The translations under genes and the position numbers were made by a program. Positions 1 to 9,284 of a stretch of DNA of 64,000 nt are shown piece after piece. Position 1 is the stretch's first letter. Every line of letters starts with the position of its first letter. Under the pieces are notes generated by a model. That model had not been told where the DNA came from. It searched no databases and was given only the letters and a program-made list of their open reading frames with translations. This stretch comes from Maritalea sp049801075 (GTDB lineage Bacteria; Pseudomonadota; Alphaproteobacteria; Rhizobiales; Devosiaceae): positions 930,001 to 994,000 of the forward strand of contig NZ_JBNAGG010000001.1 of assembly GCF_049801075.1 (NCBI RefSeq). The letters run 5' to 3'.

Positions 1-697
1 CATTGAGATTTTCGGACACACGGTCATATTCGTCGTTGCGTTTTGTGATCGGCAAACGTTCGGACAAGTCTCCCGTCATGATCTTTTTTGAGGCGGCAGA
101 AATCAAATCCAGCCGTCGCATAATGTTGCGGGCCAGAATGGTGCCGAGCAGCACCGACAAGATAATGATCCAGAATACGCCCCAGCCGAATGCCTCAAAA
201 ATGATTGCGCTGAAACCGCGACGTTCCACAATATCGCGTCCGACAACCAGATAAAATCCGGAGGGGAGTTGAAAGCTCTTTACCAGTGCCAGCCCGCGAT
301 CTGGACGCTCATATTCTTCATCATCATGCCAATTTTCTTCCACCTCATAGCGAAAGCTATGAACGCCGGGATTTTGCAGTACGAAGGTCGGTATTTCTGT
401 CACATTGCCAGCCAACATTTGCCCGGTGGGGTCCGCAACATAATAGATACCCGGACCCGGACGATCAGCAAATCGTTGTACACCCTGCACCAAACCGGGC
501 GTGCCCGCGCGCTGGTAGGTGCGGTTAAGCTGCCCGATTTCGCGGTTGATGGCAGAAACTTGTTGGCGCTGAATTAAGATGCTTGATTGGTAGGCGATGT
601 AGCCAAGAATGGTTGTTGAAAACAGCACAAAGAGCAGCACAAAAAAGCCGCTCTGTCGAAAAGTCGTTGTTTTCCAAATGCGCCAAATTCTATTCAC
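1..697 (-). CDS. Sensor histidine kinase, N-terminal part (cut by window edge)
   Basis: Reading the minus strand from 697 gives an open frame to the left edge (about 232 residues). It has a first membrane segment at roughly residues 17-37, a periplasmic domain of about 120 residues, a second membrane segment near 172-190 and the beginning of a HAMP linker ending in ...DEYDRVSENLN. The kinase core lies outside the window. The GTG start overlaps the stop of the response-regulator gene by 8 nt (GTGAATAG), which is typical of translationally coupled two-component pairs. The likely role is an envelope-stress sensor partner of the regulator at 690-1361. The ligand is unknown. In related rhizobia glnE often follows this kinase, but that cannot be checked here. 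Confidence 0.85.
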   Translation of the reverse strand, partial: MNRIWRIWKTTTFRQSGFFVLLFVLFSTTILGYIAYQSSILIQRQQVSAINREIGQLNRTYQRAGTPGLVQGVQRFADRPGPGIYYVADPTGQMLAGNVTEIPTFVLQNPGVHSFRYEVEENWHDDEEYERPDRGLALVKSFQLPSGFYLVVGRDIVERRGFSAIIFEAFGWGVFWIIILSVLLGTILARNIMRRLDLISAASKKIMTGDLSERLPITKRNDEYDRVSENLN

Positions 698-1361
698 GGA
701 TCATATATCCCGCACCGCGAATTGTTTGCAGAAGTTGTTTGGATTTACCTTTGTCGATCTTCGTGCGCAGGCGCGACATATGCACATCAATCACATTGGT
801 TTGCGGATCGAAGTGATAGTCCCACACATTTTCGAGCAACATAGTGCGCGTCACCACCTGTCCGGCGTGTTTCATCAAATATTCCAACAACCGAAACTCA
901 CGCGGCTGCAGGGAAATGCTTTCACCTTCGCGAGCCACTTGGCGCGACAATCGATCGAGTGTGAGATCGCCAACTTGGTAGGTTGTTGCGCCTTCTGCCG
1001 GGGATGCGCGGCGCGCCAGCACTTCAATGCGCGCAAGCAATTCAGAAAAGGCATAGGGTTTGGTAAGGTAATCATCTCCGCCCGAGCGCAAACCCTGTAC
1101 CCGATCATCCACTGCACCAAGGGCAGATAGGATCAACGCAGGTGTCGAATTGTTTTCAGCGCGAAGGGATTCGATGATGGAGAGGCCGTCACGACGGGGC
1201 AACATACGGTCAATGATCATGACATCATAGTCCATCGATGACGCCATGGCATATCCGGTTTCCCCGTCGGCGGCGTGGTGCGCGACATGGCCCACCTCGT
1301 CGAGTGCTTGGATCAAATAGTTCGCGGCATCGCGATCATCTTCAATCAATAGAACTTTCAT
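690..1361 (-). CDS. OmpR-family response regulator
   Basis: This 223-residue protein has a receiver domain (residues 1-115) and a winged-helix DNA-binding domain (about 128-220). The acidic pair is E7/D8-D9, the phospho-acceptor is D51 in IIDRMLP, and the conserved lysine is in YLTKPY. The C-terminal signature NVIDVHMSRLRTKID is typical of OmpR/PhoB regulators. It lies 68 bp downstream of degP on the same strand and overlaps the downstream kinase gene. A regulator-kinase pair behind degP is a recurrent arrangement in Hyphomicrobiales, so it probably reads envelope or protein-folding stress. The target genes are inferred, not shown. Confidence 0.93.
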   Translation of the reverse strand: MKVLLIEDDRDAANYLIQALDEVGHVAHHAADGETGYAMASSMDYDVMIIDRMLPRRDGLSIIESLRAENNSTPALILSALGAVDDRVQGLRSGGDDYLTKPYAFSELLARIEVLARRASPAEGATTYQVGDLTLDRLSRQVAREGESISLQPREFRLLEYLMKHAGQVVTRTMLLENVWDYHFDPQTNVIDVHMSRLRTKIDKGKSKQLLQTIRGAGYMIRE

Positions 1362-1392
1362 TTGCGTCGCACCCGAACTCAGAAATTGCTGC

Positions 1393-1410
1393 CGCGCCCA
1401 ATGGGGCGCG
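1393..1410 (-). other. Perfect hairpin between degP and the regulator gene
   Basis: Arms CGCGCCC and GGGCGCG (7 bp, all G/C) flank a 4-nt loop. The hairpin sits 20 nt after the degP stop and about 30 nt before the regulator start. There is no T-run, so it is not a classical terminator. It could stabilise the degP transcript end or limit read-through into the regulator gene. Confidence 0.55.
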
Positions 1411-1429
1411 ACAGATGTTGACTTAAACT

Positions 1430-2911
1430 TTACTCAATCGCAAGGCCGACAAATCGAGTAACACCATCACGCGCAGCCTTCACCAAGATATTTGATCGGC
1501 CAGCTTCTTTCACACGTTCCAATTGCTCTTCGAATTCAGCAATGGTGTTCACTGGCTCGCCGTTGGCTTCAAGCACCACGTCGCCCGGCGCAAAGCCTTT
1601 TTCAACGGCACGGCTTTCAGGATCGATATCCACAATCAAAAGACCATCGCCCGTATCGTTTGGCACCAAGGTCAGGCCCGTCGCTGTGTCATGCGGCTCG
1701 GCTGGCTCATTCTGAGGTGTTTCATCTTCTTCATTGATGGCTTGCTCTTCTTCCAAGCGTGCCAGTTCAACGCGAAGCTCCACGGTTTCCCCATTGCGCC
1801 AAATGCCAATTTCAACGGTTGTGCCGGGTGAAAACTCAGCAATTGTGCGCGACAAGTCTCGAGCATCGTCAATATCGGTGCCGTTGACCGAGGTGATAAT
1901 GTCGCCTGATTTAACCCCTGCTTTTTGGGCTGGGCTGTCCGGTGCCGGTTCGGTGACCAAAGCGCCACGCGCTTTATCCAAGCCGACGCTATCAGCAATG
2001 TCTTTCGATACATTTTGGATGGAAACGCCCAGATAGCCGCGGGTCACGTTACCGTCGTCCATCAAATCGAACACAACTTGCTTAACTGTTGAGGCCGGAA
2101 TGGCAAATGCGATGCCCACATTACCGCCACTGGGCGAGAAGATCGCCGTGTTCACGCCGACAACTTTACCAGTGGTGTCGAATGCGGGGCCACCGGAATT
2201 GCCGCGGTTCACCGCAGCATCGATTTGGATGAAATCATCATAGGCATTGGCGTTAATATCGCGACCACGGGCCGAAACAATACCGGCAGTTACGGTGCCG
2301 CCAAGGCCGAACGGATTACCAATAGCAACAACCCAGTCACCCACGCGGGCTTCATTGTCTGAGAATTCCACATATTGCAGATCGCTTGCGGCTTCGATTT
2401 TCAGCAATGCCAAATCAGTGCGTGGATCTGTGCCGATAATCTTTGCTGTCATTTCATCGCCATTTTCCATAACGACCATGACTTCATCTGCATCTTCAAT
2501 CACATGGTTGTTGGTGACAACAAAACCATCTGACGAAATAATAAAGCCAGAACCTACCGCTTGGCCGAATCGCTCACGCGGGCGATCACGGTCTCCGCGG
2601 CGGTCTTCAAACTGTTTGAAAAAGTCTTCAAATGGATGACCTTCCGGCAAATCCGGCATACGGAAACCATCACGATTGCCAAAAGGACCGCGCGCTTCCT
2701 CGATGCGTGTTTTGACCCGGATTGAAACCACGGCTGGGCTGACCGCTTCTACCAAATCAGCAAAGCTGAATGGCGCAACATTCTCGATGGAAATTTGCGC
2801 GTTGGCCGGGGCGGTCGACAACACGCCAGTTGCAATCGCACTGGTTGAAATCAACGCAGCAGCAGCAATCGCTTTAAATCGGTTTCGGGTAATCTTTGAT
2901 ACAGGTCGCAT
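1430..2911 (-). CDS. degP: DegP/HtrA periplasmic serine protease (Do family)
   Basis: The protein has 493 residues. Translation most likely starts at the ATG at 2911, because AAGGAGG lies 5 nt before it, rather than at the TTG one codon upstream. A signal peptide ends near APANAQ (about residue 39). The catalytic triad is H136 (VTNNHV), D166 (RTDLAL) and S239 (RGNSGGP). Two PDZ domains follow (about 290-380 and 400-490). It degrades or refolds damaged envelope proteins. It is followed by an OmpR-type two-component pair, which fits stress-induced expression. In many rhizobia degP directly follows the ccm/cyc genes. Here a TSUP permease and a hydrolase-OsmC gene lie between them. Confidence 0.95.
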   Translation of the reverse strand: MRPVSKITRNRFKAIAAAALISTSAIATGVLSTAPANAQISIENVAPFSFADLVEAVSPAVVSIRVKTRIEEARGPFGNRDGFRMPDLPEGHPFEDFFKQFEDRRGDRDRPRERFGQAVGSGFIISSDGFVVTNNHVIEDADEVMVVMENGDEMTAKIIGTDPRTDLALLKIEAASDLQYVEFSDNEARVGDWVVAIGNPFGLGGTVTAGIVSARGRDINANAYDDFIQIDAAVNRGNSGGPAFDTTGKVVGVNTAIFSPSGGNVGIAFAIPASTVKQVVFDLMDDGNVTRGYLGVSIQNVSKDIADSVGLDKARGALVTEPAPDSPAQKAGVKSGDIITSVNGTDIDDARDLSRTIAEFSPGTTVEIGIWRNGETVELRVELARLEEEQAINEEDETPQNEPAEPHDTATGLTLVPNDTGDGLLIVDIDPESRAVEKGFAPGDVVLEANGEPVNTIAEFEEQLERVKEAGRSNILVKAARDGVTRFVGLAIE

Positions 2912-3070
2912 CAAGTCCTCCTTATTGGAACAGAAATTCTATGGCTGCCAATATGGAGAAACGTCCCTTTCAACATGATTACATGTAGATTAAATTTTTG
3001 TAATGTTGAGGGCCAAACTATGGCAACCATTGGCAAATTCACGTCACATTCTTGGCAGTGGCGATGCCAA

Positions 3071-3826
3071 TCAAACGAGAAATGTTTGCACCAATAGCCA
3101 CAACGCAAGAAGCGTCAGTGTGAGTTTAAAGATTTGACGGAACAAATGTTCCGACAACCAGTCCAATAATTTCGAGCCGGACAATGTGCCCAAGAAACCA
3201 GTGGCTACCATCATCAAAATCAACGGGAGATATGAGGCGAACTTAAAGCCTAACAAGGTGAATGTTGCGAGTTTCAAAAGATTTTGCGCGGTCATCAAAG
3301 CGGCATGAGTCGCGACCATCTCGCGACGATCTTTTAGTCCTTGCAAAAATCCCATGACCAACGGACCGGAAACGCCGACCACCATTGAAATAGCGGCGGC
3401 GATAAAACCAGTAATGGCCGTGACAAAGAGAGATTTGATGACCGATTTTAGCTTTGGTCCCCACGCCGTGTAGATAAGGAAAAGACCAATCAGCGCTTTA
3501 AAGAGATTTTCAGGAAGGAGATGGGCAATTTGGCCGCCAACGGCCACACCAAAAGCGCTGCCAATGCCAAACCAAATGAAGAATGGCCAAACAATATGCT
3601 TGAAACGCACCATAGCCCGGCCGCCATTACTGCCAAGCTGAACCGCACCATGAACTGGAATCGCAATCAGGGGATTCATAACGCTTGTCATGAGCGCGAT
3701 CAGCATTGCCCCACCGCCAAGACCAAAGGCCGCGGTTGTCGCTGAAGTAAAGAAGCTCGCCACGATCAGCAGTAGCGAGAATGATGGGGCTAGATCAGCA
3801 GGCAGAAGCGCCATGAAGAAATCCAT
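3071..3826 (-). CDS. TSUP (TauE/SafE) family membrane permease
   Basis: This is a 251-residue, very hydrophobic protein with seven or eight predicted membrane segments. It contains glycine-rich stretches FGLGGGAMLIAL and ISMVVGVSGPLVMG, which match the paired repeats of the sulfite exporter TauE/SafE (TSUP) family. Members move sulfur-containing or organic anions across the inner membrane. The substrate cannot be read from sequence. The ATG at 3826 lies 39 bp after the stop of the hydrolase-OsmC gene on the same strand, so both may be cotranscribed. The 156 bp between this gene and degP carries the degP promoter and nothing else that I recognise. Confidence 0.85.
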   Translation of the reverse strand: MDFFMALLPADLAPSFSLLLIVASFFTSATTAAFGLGGGAMLIALMTSVMNPLIAIPVHGAVQLGSNGGRAMVRFKHIVWPFFIWFGIGSAFGVAVGGQIAHLLPENLFKALIGLFLIYTAWGPKLKSVIKSLFVTAITGFIAAAISMVVGVSGPLVMGFLQGLKDRREMVATHAALMTAQNLLKLATFTLLGFKFASYLPLILMMVATGFLGTLSGSKLLDWLSEHLFRQIFKLTLTLLALWLLVQTFLV

Positions 3827-3865
3827 GACGCTTTTTATCTACTCGCTAAATATTTGGCAAGCGGC

Positions 3866-5098
3866 CTAGCCGTCGGCCCAATTTGTGCTGATATGAGAGG
3901 ATTGCTCTAGCGTTTTGTGCACGGGGCACATATCGGCGATTTCGAGCATTCGTTGGCGCTGTGCATCTGTGATGTCACCGACAATTTTGATACGGCGATC
4001 AAAATGGTCGACGCGTTTCTTGCCCTCTTCGCATTGCTCACAATCATTAACGTGCCGCTTTTCGTGGTCGACATATGTTTCGATATGCTCAACTGCCAAC
4101 TTCTTACGATTGGCGTATAGGCGCAGCGTTAGCGTGGTGCACCCACCAAGCGCCGCGCCCAGCAAGTCATAAGGCGTGGGACCGCGATTTGTCCCCCCAA
4201 CAGATTCGGGCTCATCAATTTGCAAGGCATGACCAGCGGCGTTGACATTGAGGTGCAATGGCCCCTCGCCGCTCTCCGCTGCTATGATGTGGCCAGCATC
4301 TTCGTAAAATTTATCGGCACTTGGGAAATGGCGCGCGGCCCATGCAGAGATGACGCCAGCAAGATAGGACGCGTCTTCAGGCTTGGAGAGCAAATGATCT
4401 GCTTGATCAAGAGAGATAAAGCTTTTGGGATGGCGGGCCGCGAGGAAGATATCTTGAGCGTTTTCGATGCCCACGATCGCATCGATCGGGCTATGGCAAA
4501 CCAGCAAATCGGCCTTTAGTTCACGCAGACGCTTGGTGAGATCAAAGGCACTCACATCATCCAAAAATTGCCGTCGAATTTTGAATGGTCGCCCACCAAG
4601 CAGCACCTCCGCTTCGCCTGAGCGTTCTATATCGTCGCGCTTGTCGCCCAGCAGGTGCAACACATGGGCTGGTGCCGAAGGCGCCCCGATGGTCGCCACA
4701 GCTTTGATGTTGGGCATGTCTAGCGCCGCCATAAGAACTGCGGCCCCACCCAACGAATGGCCAATCAAGATTTCAGGCGGGCGATGATGCTGAGACAACC
4801 AAGCACAAGCCGCTTGCAAATCTTCCAAATTGGTCGAGAAATTTGAATTGGAAAATTCACCATCGGAATGGCCGAGCCCCGTAAAGTCCACGCGAAGAAC
4901 AGCGATGCCTTCATTTTGCAGCGCATTGGCTACATGCCGACTGGCGGCAAAATCTTTGGAGCAGGAGAAGCAATGGGCGAATACTGCAAATGCCCGAATG
5001 GAGGATTTAGGCAAATCCAATGCCGCAGCGATTTTAACGCCGCGGCTATTTTCAAATTCAATCTTTTGGCTTGCGGCGGGTCTGATCCGGGTTGGCAT
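3866..5098 (-). CDS. Alpha/beta-hydrolase fused to an OsmC-like domain
   Basis: About 410 residues. The N-terminal hydrolase half (about 1-255) carries the nucleophile elbow GHSLGG (S115) and a late histidine in DQADHLLS. The C-terminal half (about 265-410) is OsmC-like, with the two redox cysteines in GGCTTLTL and DMCPVHKTL. Such fusions are known in proteobacteria. OsmC proteins reduce organic hydroperoxides, and the hydrolase half probably cleaves an ester or thioester. I chose the ATG at 5098, but a GTG at 5110 is possible. Either start lies inside the 3' end of ccmH (overlap about 41-53 nt), which is unusually long for adjacent co-directional genes. Confidence 0.88.
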   Translation of the reverse strand: MPTRIRPAASQKIEFENSRGVKIAAALDLPKSSIRAFAVFAHCFSCSKDFAASRHVANALQNEGIAVLRVDFTGLGHSDGEFSNSNFSTNLEDLQAACAWLSQHHRPPEILIGHSLGGAAVLMAALDMPNIKAVATIGAPSAPAHVLHLLGDKRDDIERSGEAEVLLGGRPFKIRRQFLDDVSAFDLTKRLRELKADLLVCHSPIDAIVGIENAQDIFLAARHPKSFISLDQADHLLSKPEDASYLAGVISAWAARHFPSADKFYEDAGHIIAAESGEGPLHLNVNAAGHALQIDEPESVGGTNRGPTPYDLLGAALGGCTTLTLRLYANRKKLAVEHIETYVDHEKRHVNDCEQCEEGKKRVDHFDRRIKIVGDITDAQRQRMLEIADMCPVHKTLEQSSHISTNWADG

Positions 5099-5561
5099 TG
5101 TCAGTCTCACTTTCTGCTAACTCAGCCAGCAGTTGCGCTACTTCCGGCGTCATACTGGCACTATTCGACACTTTTCTGCGTCGCATTGAAACAGCTATCA
5201 AGATCACAAGGCCAATCACAAAAACAAGAGGTGCAGCAATCCAAAGCACCAAATTATGACCAGAGAAGGTTGGCTTGAGCAACACGAACTCGCCATATCT
5301 GGCGACAACATAGTCCACAACTTCGGTGTTACTGTCGCCTTCTAACAGGCGCTCGCGCACGACGATGCGCAGGTCACGCGCCAAATCTGCATCGCTATCG
5401 TCGATGGATTGATTTTGGCAGACCAAACACCGCAGGCCAGCAGAAATATCTCGCGCCCGTTCTTCCAATACAGGATCGTCCAGCACTTCATCTGGCTGCA
5501 CCGCCATGGCCTGCGGCACAATGCTCACGATCAGAATCAAGATCATCAGAAATCGATTCAT
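5058..5561 (-). CDS. ccmH: Cytochrome c maturation protein CcmH (CycL)
   Basis: 167 residues from the ATG at 5561. The open frame extends further upstream, but that part lies inside ccmF. It has a signal peptide (about 1-20), the redox motif LRCLVC (C45, C48) and a C-terminal membrane anchor (about 103-123). CcmH reduces or holds apocytochrome cysteines so that CcmF can attach heme. The start overlaps the ccmF stop by 4 nt (ATGA). It closes the order ccmI-ccmE-ccmF-ccmH, known in rhizobia as cycHJKL. The end of its frame overlaps the next gene by about 40 nt. Confidence 0.94.
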   Translation of the reverse strand: MNRFLMILILIVSIVPQAMAVQPDEVLDDPVLEERARDISAGLRCLVCQNQSIDDSDADLARDLRIVVRERLLEGDSNTEVVDYVVARYGEFVLLKPTFSGHNLVLWIAAPLVFVIGLVILIAVSMRRRKVSNSASMTPEVAQLLAELAESETDNANPDQTRRKPKD

Positions 5562-7540
5562 TCTGCTGCTCCAACTGTTTGTTTTCGCACAAGATTTGGC
5601 GCAGCGATTCGGTATTTCCGATCCGTTAGCGAATAAGTGCCTGCAATAGCCATCACCACTGCACCAAACCAAATCAACAAGATCCATGGCTTAGTCCAAA
5701 TGCGCACCACGCGGCCGTCTTCCCCAACACGATCGCCGATAGAAATATAAACCTGCGACAGGCCAAATGTTTTAATGCCAGCCTCTGTGGTCGGCATTTG
5801 CCGAGCCGGATATGTCCGTTTTTCTGATGCTACGACGCTCTCGCGCTTACCGACGGGCGCCACGGCGAAGTTGACCGTTTCAGACGTAAAGTTTGGCCCG
5901 TTAATATCCACCTCATCGACAAAGCGAATGCTGTAGCCATGCGCTTCAATCTGCTCACCTGGCTGCATGGTGGTGATGGTTTCTGTTTCGTAAGCGGTCA
6001 CAAAAACAACGCCAAGCACCGTGAGGCCCAACCCCATATGTGCCAAGCTGGTCGACCATACATTTTTTGGCAAACCGACCAAACGACGCAGCGAAACGGA
6101 CGGGGCCGCTTTGAACAATTTGCTGCGCTCGACCAAATCTGCCAAAGACCCGATGATCACCCAGAAGCCTAGCAACAGGCCAAGTGGTGTAAGGCTAAAG
6201 CCATCCCACAAATAGGCTGCAGCAATAATGCCAAGCACAAAGCTAAGCACAATGGCGCCGAACAATCGTTTACTGGCTTGGGCAATGCTCGCCCTTTTCC
6301 ACGGCAGGAAGGGACCGAAAGGCACGACCAGCAACAGTGGCACCATCAATGCACCGAATGTTAAATCGAAGAATGGCGCCCCAACAGAAATTTTTATACC
6401 TGTAAATGCATCCAGCGCCAGCGGGTATAGTGTGCCGACCAAAACGGCGATTGTCGCAGTAGCCAAAAATAGATTGTTGAACACCAATGCAGCTTCCCGA
6501 GAGATCGGTGAAAACAGCCCACCGGCCTTTAGCGTTGGCGCACGCCAAGCGAACAAGATAAATGCACCACAGATAAAGAATGTCAGCATACCCAAAATGA
6601 CAAGGCCGCGTGATGGATCGGTGGCGAAAGAGTGCACGGAGGTCAATATGCCGGAGCGCACCAAGAATGTGCCAAGCAAACTAAGCGAAAAAGTGATGAT
6701 GGCCAGAAGAACCGTCCAAATCTTCAACGCACCGCGCTTTTCCATCACAAGTGCCGAGTGGAGCAATGCTGTGCCCGTAAGCCATGGCATGAACGATGCA
6801 TTTTCTACGGGGTCCCAGAACCACCAGCCGCCCCAGCCAAGTTCATAATAGGCCCAGTAGGAGCCCATCGCGATGCCAAGTGTAAGAAAAATCCAGCTCA
6901 ACATCGTCCATGGACGCACCCAGCGCGCCCACGCCGCATCGATCTTGCCGGATATCAGTGCGGCAATCGCAAATGAGAAACACACTGAAAAGCCAACATA
7001 GCCAATGTAAAGCAATGGCGGGTGGATGGCCAAACCAACATCTTGCAAGATCGGGTTGAGGTCACGCCCTTCTAGCGGCATGTCTGGCAGGCGCTCGAAG
7101 GGGTTTGATGTAAAAATGGTGAAGCCAATAAACGCAAATGCCAAGAAGCCTTGAGTGCCCAGCACCAGATTAAGCGACGATTTTGGCAAGTTCGCTCCGC
7201 CAATGGCGACAGCTGCGCCGAAAAACGTCAAAATTAACACCCAAAGCAACATGGAGCCTTCATGGTTGCCCCAAACTGATGTGAATTTATAGAGAGTTGG
7301 CTGCAACGAATGGGAGTGTTCATAGGCGAGCTTTAGCGAAAAGTCGGACGTGACAAACGCAACGCTCAGCGCTGCAAACGACAACAACACAAGGAGAAAT
7401 TGCAGTGTGCTTGCCTGACGTACAAAGCTGAAACTGCCCTCATTTGGCCGCTGCCACGCATAGGCCGCAACACCAATTTGAACGACAGCCAGCGCAAATG
7501 CCAGCACCAGTGCTAAATGACCAAGTTCGATGCTCAACAT
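5558..7540 (-). CDS. ccmF: Cytochrome c heme lyase CcmF (CycK)
   Basis: 660 residues, about the usual CcmF length, with some 14 or 15 membrane segments. The tryptophan-rich WWD motif is visible as GGWWFWDPVENASF (about residues 237-250), with conserved periplasmic histidines around it. CcmF receives heme from CcmE and, with CcmH and CcmI, ligates it to the CXXCH motif of c-type cytochromes on the periplasmic side. It is 6 bp downstream of ccmE and overlaps ccmH by 4 nt, so the four genes form one operon. No oddities were seen. Confidence 0.96.
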   Translation of the reverse strand: MLSIELGHLALVLAFALAVVQIGVAAYAWQRPNEGSFSFVRQASTLQFLLVLLSFAALSVAFVTSDFSLKLAYEHSHSLQPTLYKFTSVWGNHEGSMLLWVLILTFFGAAVAIGGANLPKSSLNLVLGTQGFLAFAFIGFTIFTSNPFERLPDMPLEGRDLNPILQDVGLAIHPPLLYIGYVGFSVCFSFAIAALISGKIDAAWARWVRPWTMLSWIFLTLGIAMGSYWAYYELGWGGWWFWDPVENASFMPWLTGTALLHSALVMEKRGALKIWTVLLAIITFSLSLLGTFLVRSGILTSVHSFATDPSRGLVILGMLTFFICGAFILFAWRAPTLKAGGLFSPISREAALVFNNLFLATATIAVLVGTLYPLALDAFTGIKISVGAPFFDLTFGALMVPLLLVVPFGPFLPWKRASIAQASKRLFGAIVLSFVLGIIAAAYLWDGFSLTPLGLLLGFWVIIGSLADLVERSKLFKAAPSVSLRRLVGLPKNVWSTSLAHMGLGLTVLGVVFVTAYETETITTMQPGEQIEAHGYSIRFVDEVDINGPNFTSETVNFAVAPVGKRESVVASEKRTYPARQMPTTEAGIKTFGLSQVYISIGDRVGEDGRVVRIWTKPWILLIWFGAVVMAIAGTYSLTDRKYRIAAPNLVRKQTVGAAE

Positions 7541-7546
7541 ATTGGA

Positions 7547-7996
7547 CTATCCTGAAGCCTGATCTGTGTGGCCGGGACAAAGCCCCTGCTCTTCAAATTT
7601 ATCAGCCATATCTTTTGGCACATAGTTTTCGTCGTGCTTTGCCAAAACATTGGTGGCTTCAAACAGCTCACCGCTGGCCATTGCGCCCTCCACGATTACC
7701 TCTTGGCCCTCACGGAAAAGATCTGGCACAATTCCGCTATAATGCACTGGAATGTCCACCTTGCAGTCCGTCACCAGGAAATTATGCGAAGTCCCGTCTT
7801 GCTTCCAGCTGTCAGACTTTACGATACCGCCTAGTCGAACGGCTTGATCTACCGCGATATTTTGCGATTTGATCTCACTGGGCACCACGAAGAACGACGC
7901 CGTGCCGCGCATCGCGATGGCGATAAACACAACAGCGGTCAATACAACTGCAGATAATCCGCCAATAATAGCCAAACGCTTTTGTTTGCGTGTCAC
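7547..7996 (-). CDS. ccmE: Heme chaperone CcmE (CycJ)
   Basis: 149 residues with an N-terminal membrane anchor (about 8-28) and a beta-barrel OB-fold periplasmic domain. The covalent heme-binding histidine is H121 in VLAKHDENY, followed by Y125. CcmE carries heme from the CcmC site to CcmF. The start codon is GTG and overlaps the ccmI stop (GTGA), so translation is coupled. The C-terminal tail after the heme site is short. Confidence 0.95.
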   Translation of the reverse strand: MTRKQKRLAIIGGLSAVVLTAVVFIAIAMRGTASFFVVPSEIKSQNIAVDQAVRLGGIVKSDSWKQDGTSHNFLVTDCKVDIPVHYSGIVPDLFREGQEVIVEGAMASGELFEATNVLAKHDENYVPKDMADKFEEQGLCPGHTDQASG

Positions 7997-9144
7997 TGGT
8001 TTTGCTCCTTTTTAAGTCGTTCAACATCTGCAGCTATAGCCGCTTCTAGTGCATTCAAACTCATATCGTCACCTGCAAACGCTGTGCGCGCAGCCTCAAC
8101 ATCCGTTTGGGCTTCGTCCCACTGTTCTTGCACGACACGCGAGCGGATCAAGCGCGCCCATTCTTCAACTGTGCCGCCATCTTGGTACAATCTTGTGGCA
8201 AGTCCCTGCACCATTTGCGCAATAACTTGACTACGGTCAGTTTCATCCAGCTCGGCAAGTGCTTCAACATCTTCTTGCGTCGGCCCACCCTGGGCACCTG
8301 CTTGTGCAGCAGCCAAACCATTTTGAGCGGCTTCCACCCATGGTTCATCGCCTTGCGCCAAGTCCAGAATCTCCTGCCAATGTTGCTCAGCTAGGTCAAA
8401 CTCTTCTTCGTTCAGAGCAATGTTTGCCAAATAAAAACGCGAACGGATGTGACGTGGATCAAGCTCACCTGCTTTTTCCAACAACTCTATGATTTCTGGT
8501 TGTGGCGCACCGTTTTCTCTCATCAAAAGCGCTTCCGCCAAATCAGTCACATTTTCGGCGTTCTCACCTTCAATGCGTACAATGTTTTCAAATGCAATGA
8601 TGGCCTTGTCCACAGCACCTTGGCGCACATAAACAGGCACCAACACCCGCCATCCCCGAATATCATCAGGAGTAGCTTGCAATTGCGCCTCAATCTTTGC
8701 AACCGCATCATCTACGTCCAAATTCTCAATCGCCGCCAATCGCGTGGCAAGGGGCTGATTTTTTAGCGCAGGTGATCCCAATACGTAATAAGTGCCAAGA
8801 CCGATTGCGACGAAGGCAACCAAGGCGAACACATTATATGCCAACGGCCATTGTCCAGGAATGCCGGCTTGGCTCGATGCTTTCTTCGAAGCCAATGCCT
8901 CACGCGCAAGCTCAGCTTGTGCCACGCGAAACTGCTCATCATCAAGCAATCCGTTTTCCCGGTCATTCTCTAATGCCTTTAGTTGGCTCTTATAAAACAC
9001 CTCATCCGTGTTGGGCGTTTCATTTACATCTTCTGCGGCATCAGCTTGCTTTTGGGCGCGTCCACGAGACGAAATCAGCAAGACAAGTGCAACGACCAGC
9101 GAAAGCAGGACTGCAGACAACCAGAACGAGTTCAATTTGGCCAA
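7993..9144 (-). CDS. ccmI: Cytochrome c biogenesis protein CcmI (CycH)
   Basis: 383 residues with two membrane segments (about 6-25 and 97-116) separated by a cytoplasmic loop, then a periplasmic TPR-like region from about residue 150 (repeated motifs such as GWRVLVPVYVRQGAVDKAIIAF). CcmI binds apocytochrome c and hands it to CcmF/CcmH. The only reasonable in-frame start near the family N-terminus is a TTG at 9144, preceded by AAAGG, so the start is somewhat uncertain. It is the first gene of the ccm operon. The 140 bp upstream (to 9285) must hold divergent promoters. It contains a small palindrome, GACGC-ATC-GCGTC, near 9225-9237. Confidence 0.92.
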   Translation of the reverse strand: MAKLNSFWLSAVLLSLVVALVLLISSRGRAQKQADAAEDVNETPNTDEVFYKSQLKALENDRENGLLDDEQFRVAQAELAREALASKKASSQAGIPGQWPLAYNVFALVAFVAIGLGTYYVLGSPALKNQPLATRLAAIENLDVDDAVAKIEAQLQATPDDIRGWRVLVPVYVRQGAVDKAIIAFENIVRIEGENAENVTDLAEALLMRENGAPQPEIIELLEKAGELDPRHIRSRFYLANIALNEEEFDLAEQHWQEILDLAQGDEPWVEAAQNGLAAAQAGAQGGPTQEDVEALAELDETDRSQVIAQMVQGLATRLYQDGGTVEEWARLIRSRVVQEQWDEAQTDVEAARTAFAGDDMSLNALEAAIAADVERLKKEQNQ

Positions 9145-9284
9145 CCTTTGTGCATTATTTTAAGTGTGATGGTCTACTTAGCGCAAAATCGGAAAAATCT
9201 TAAGCAAATATGATTAGGCGGATTGACGCATCGCGTCTGACGTGGTGCAACTCAAGGGCTTAGAGTGGAACACAATTAGTTGAT

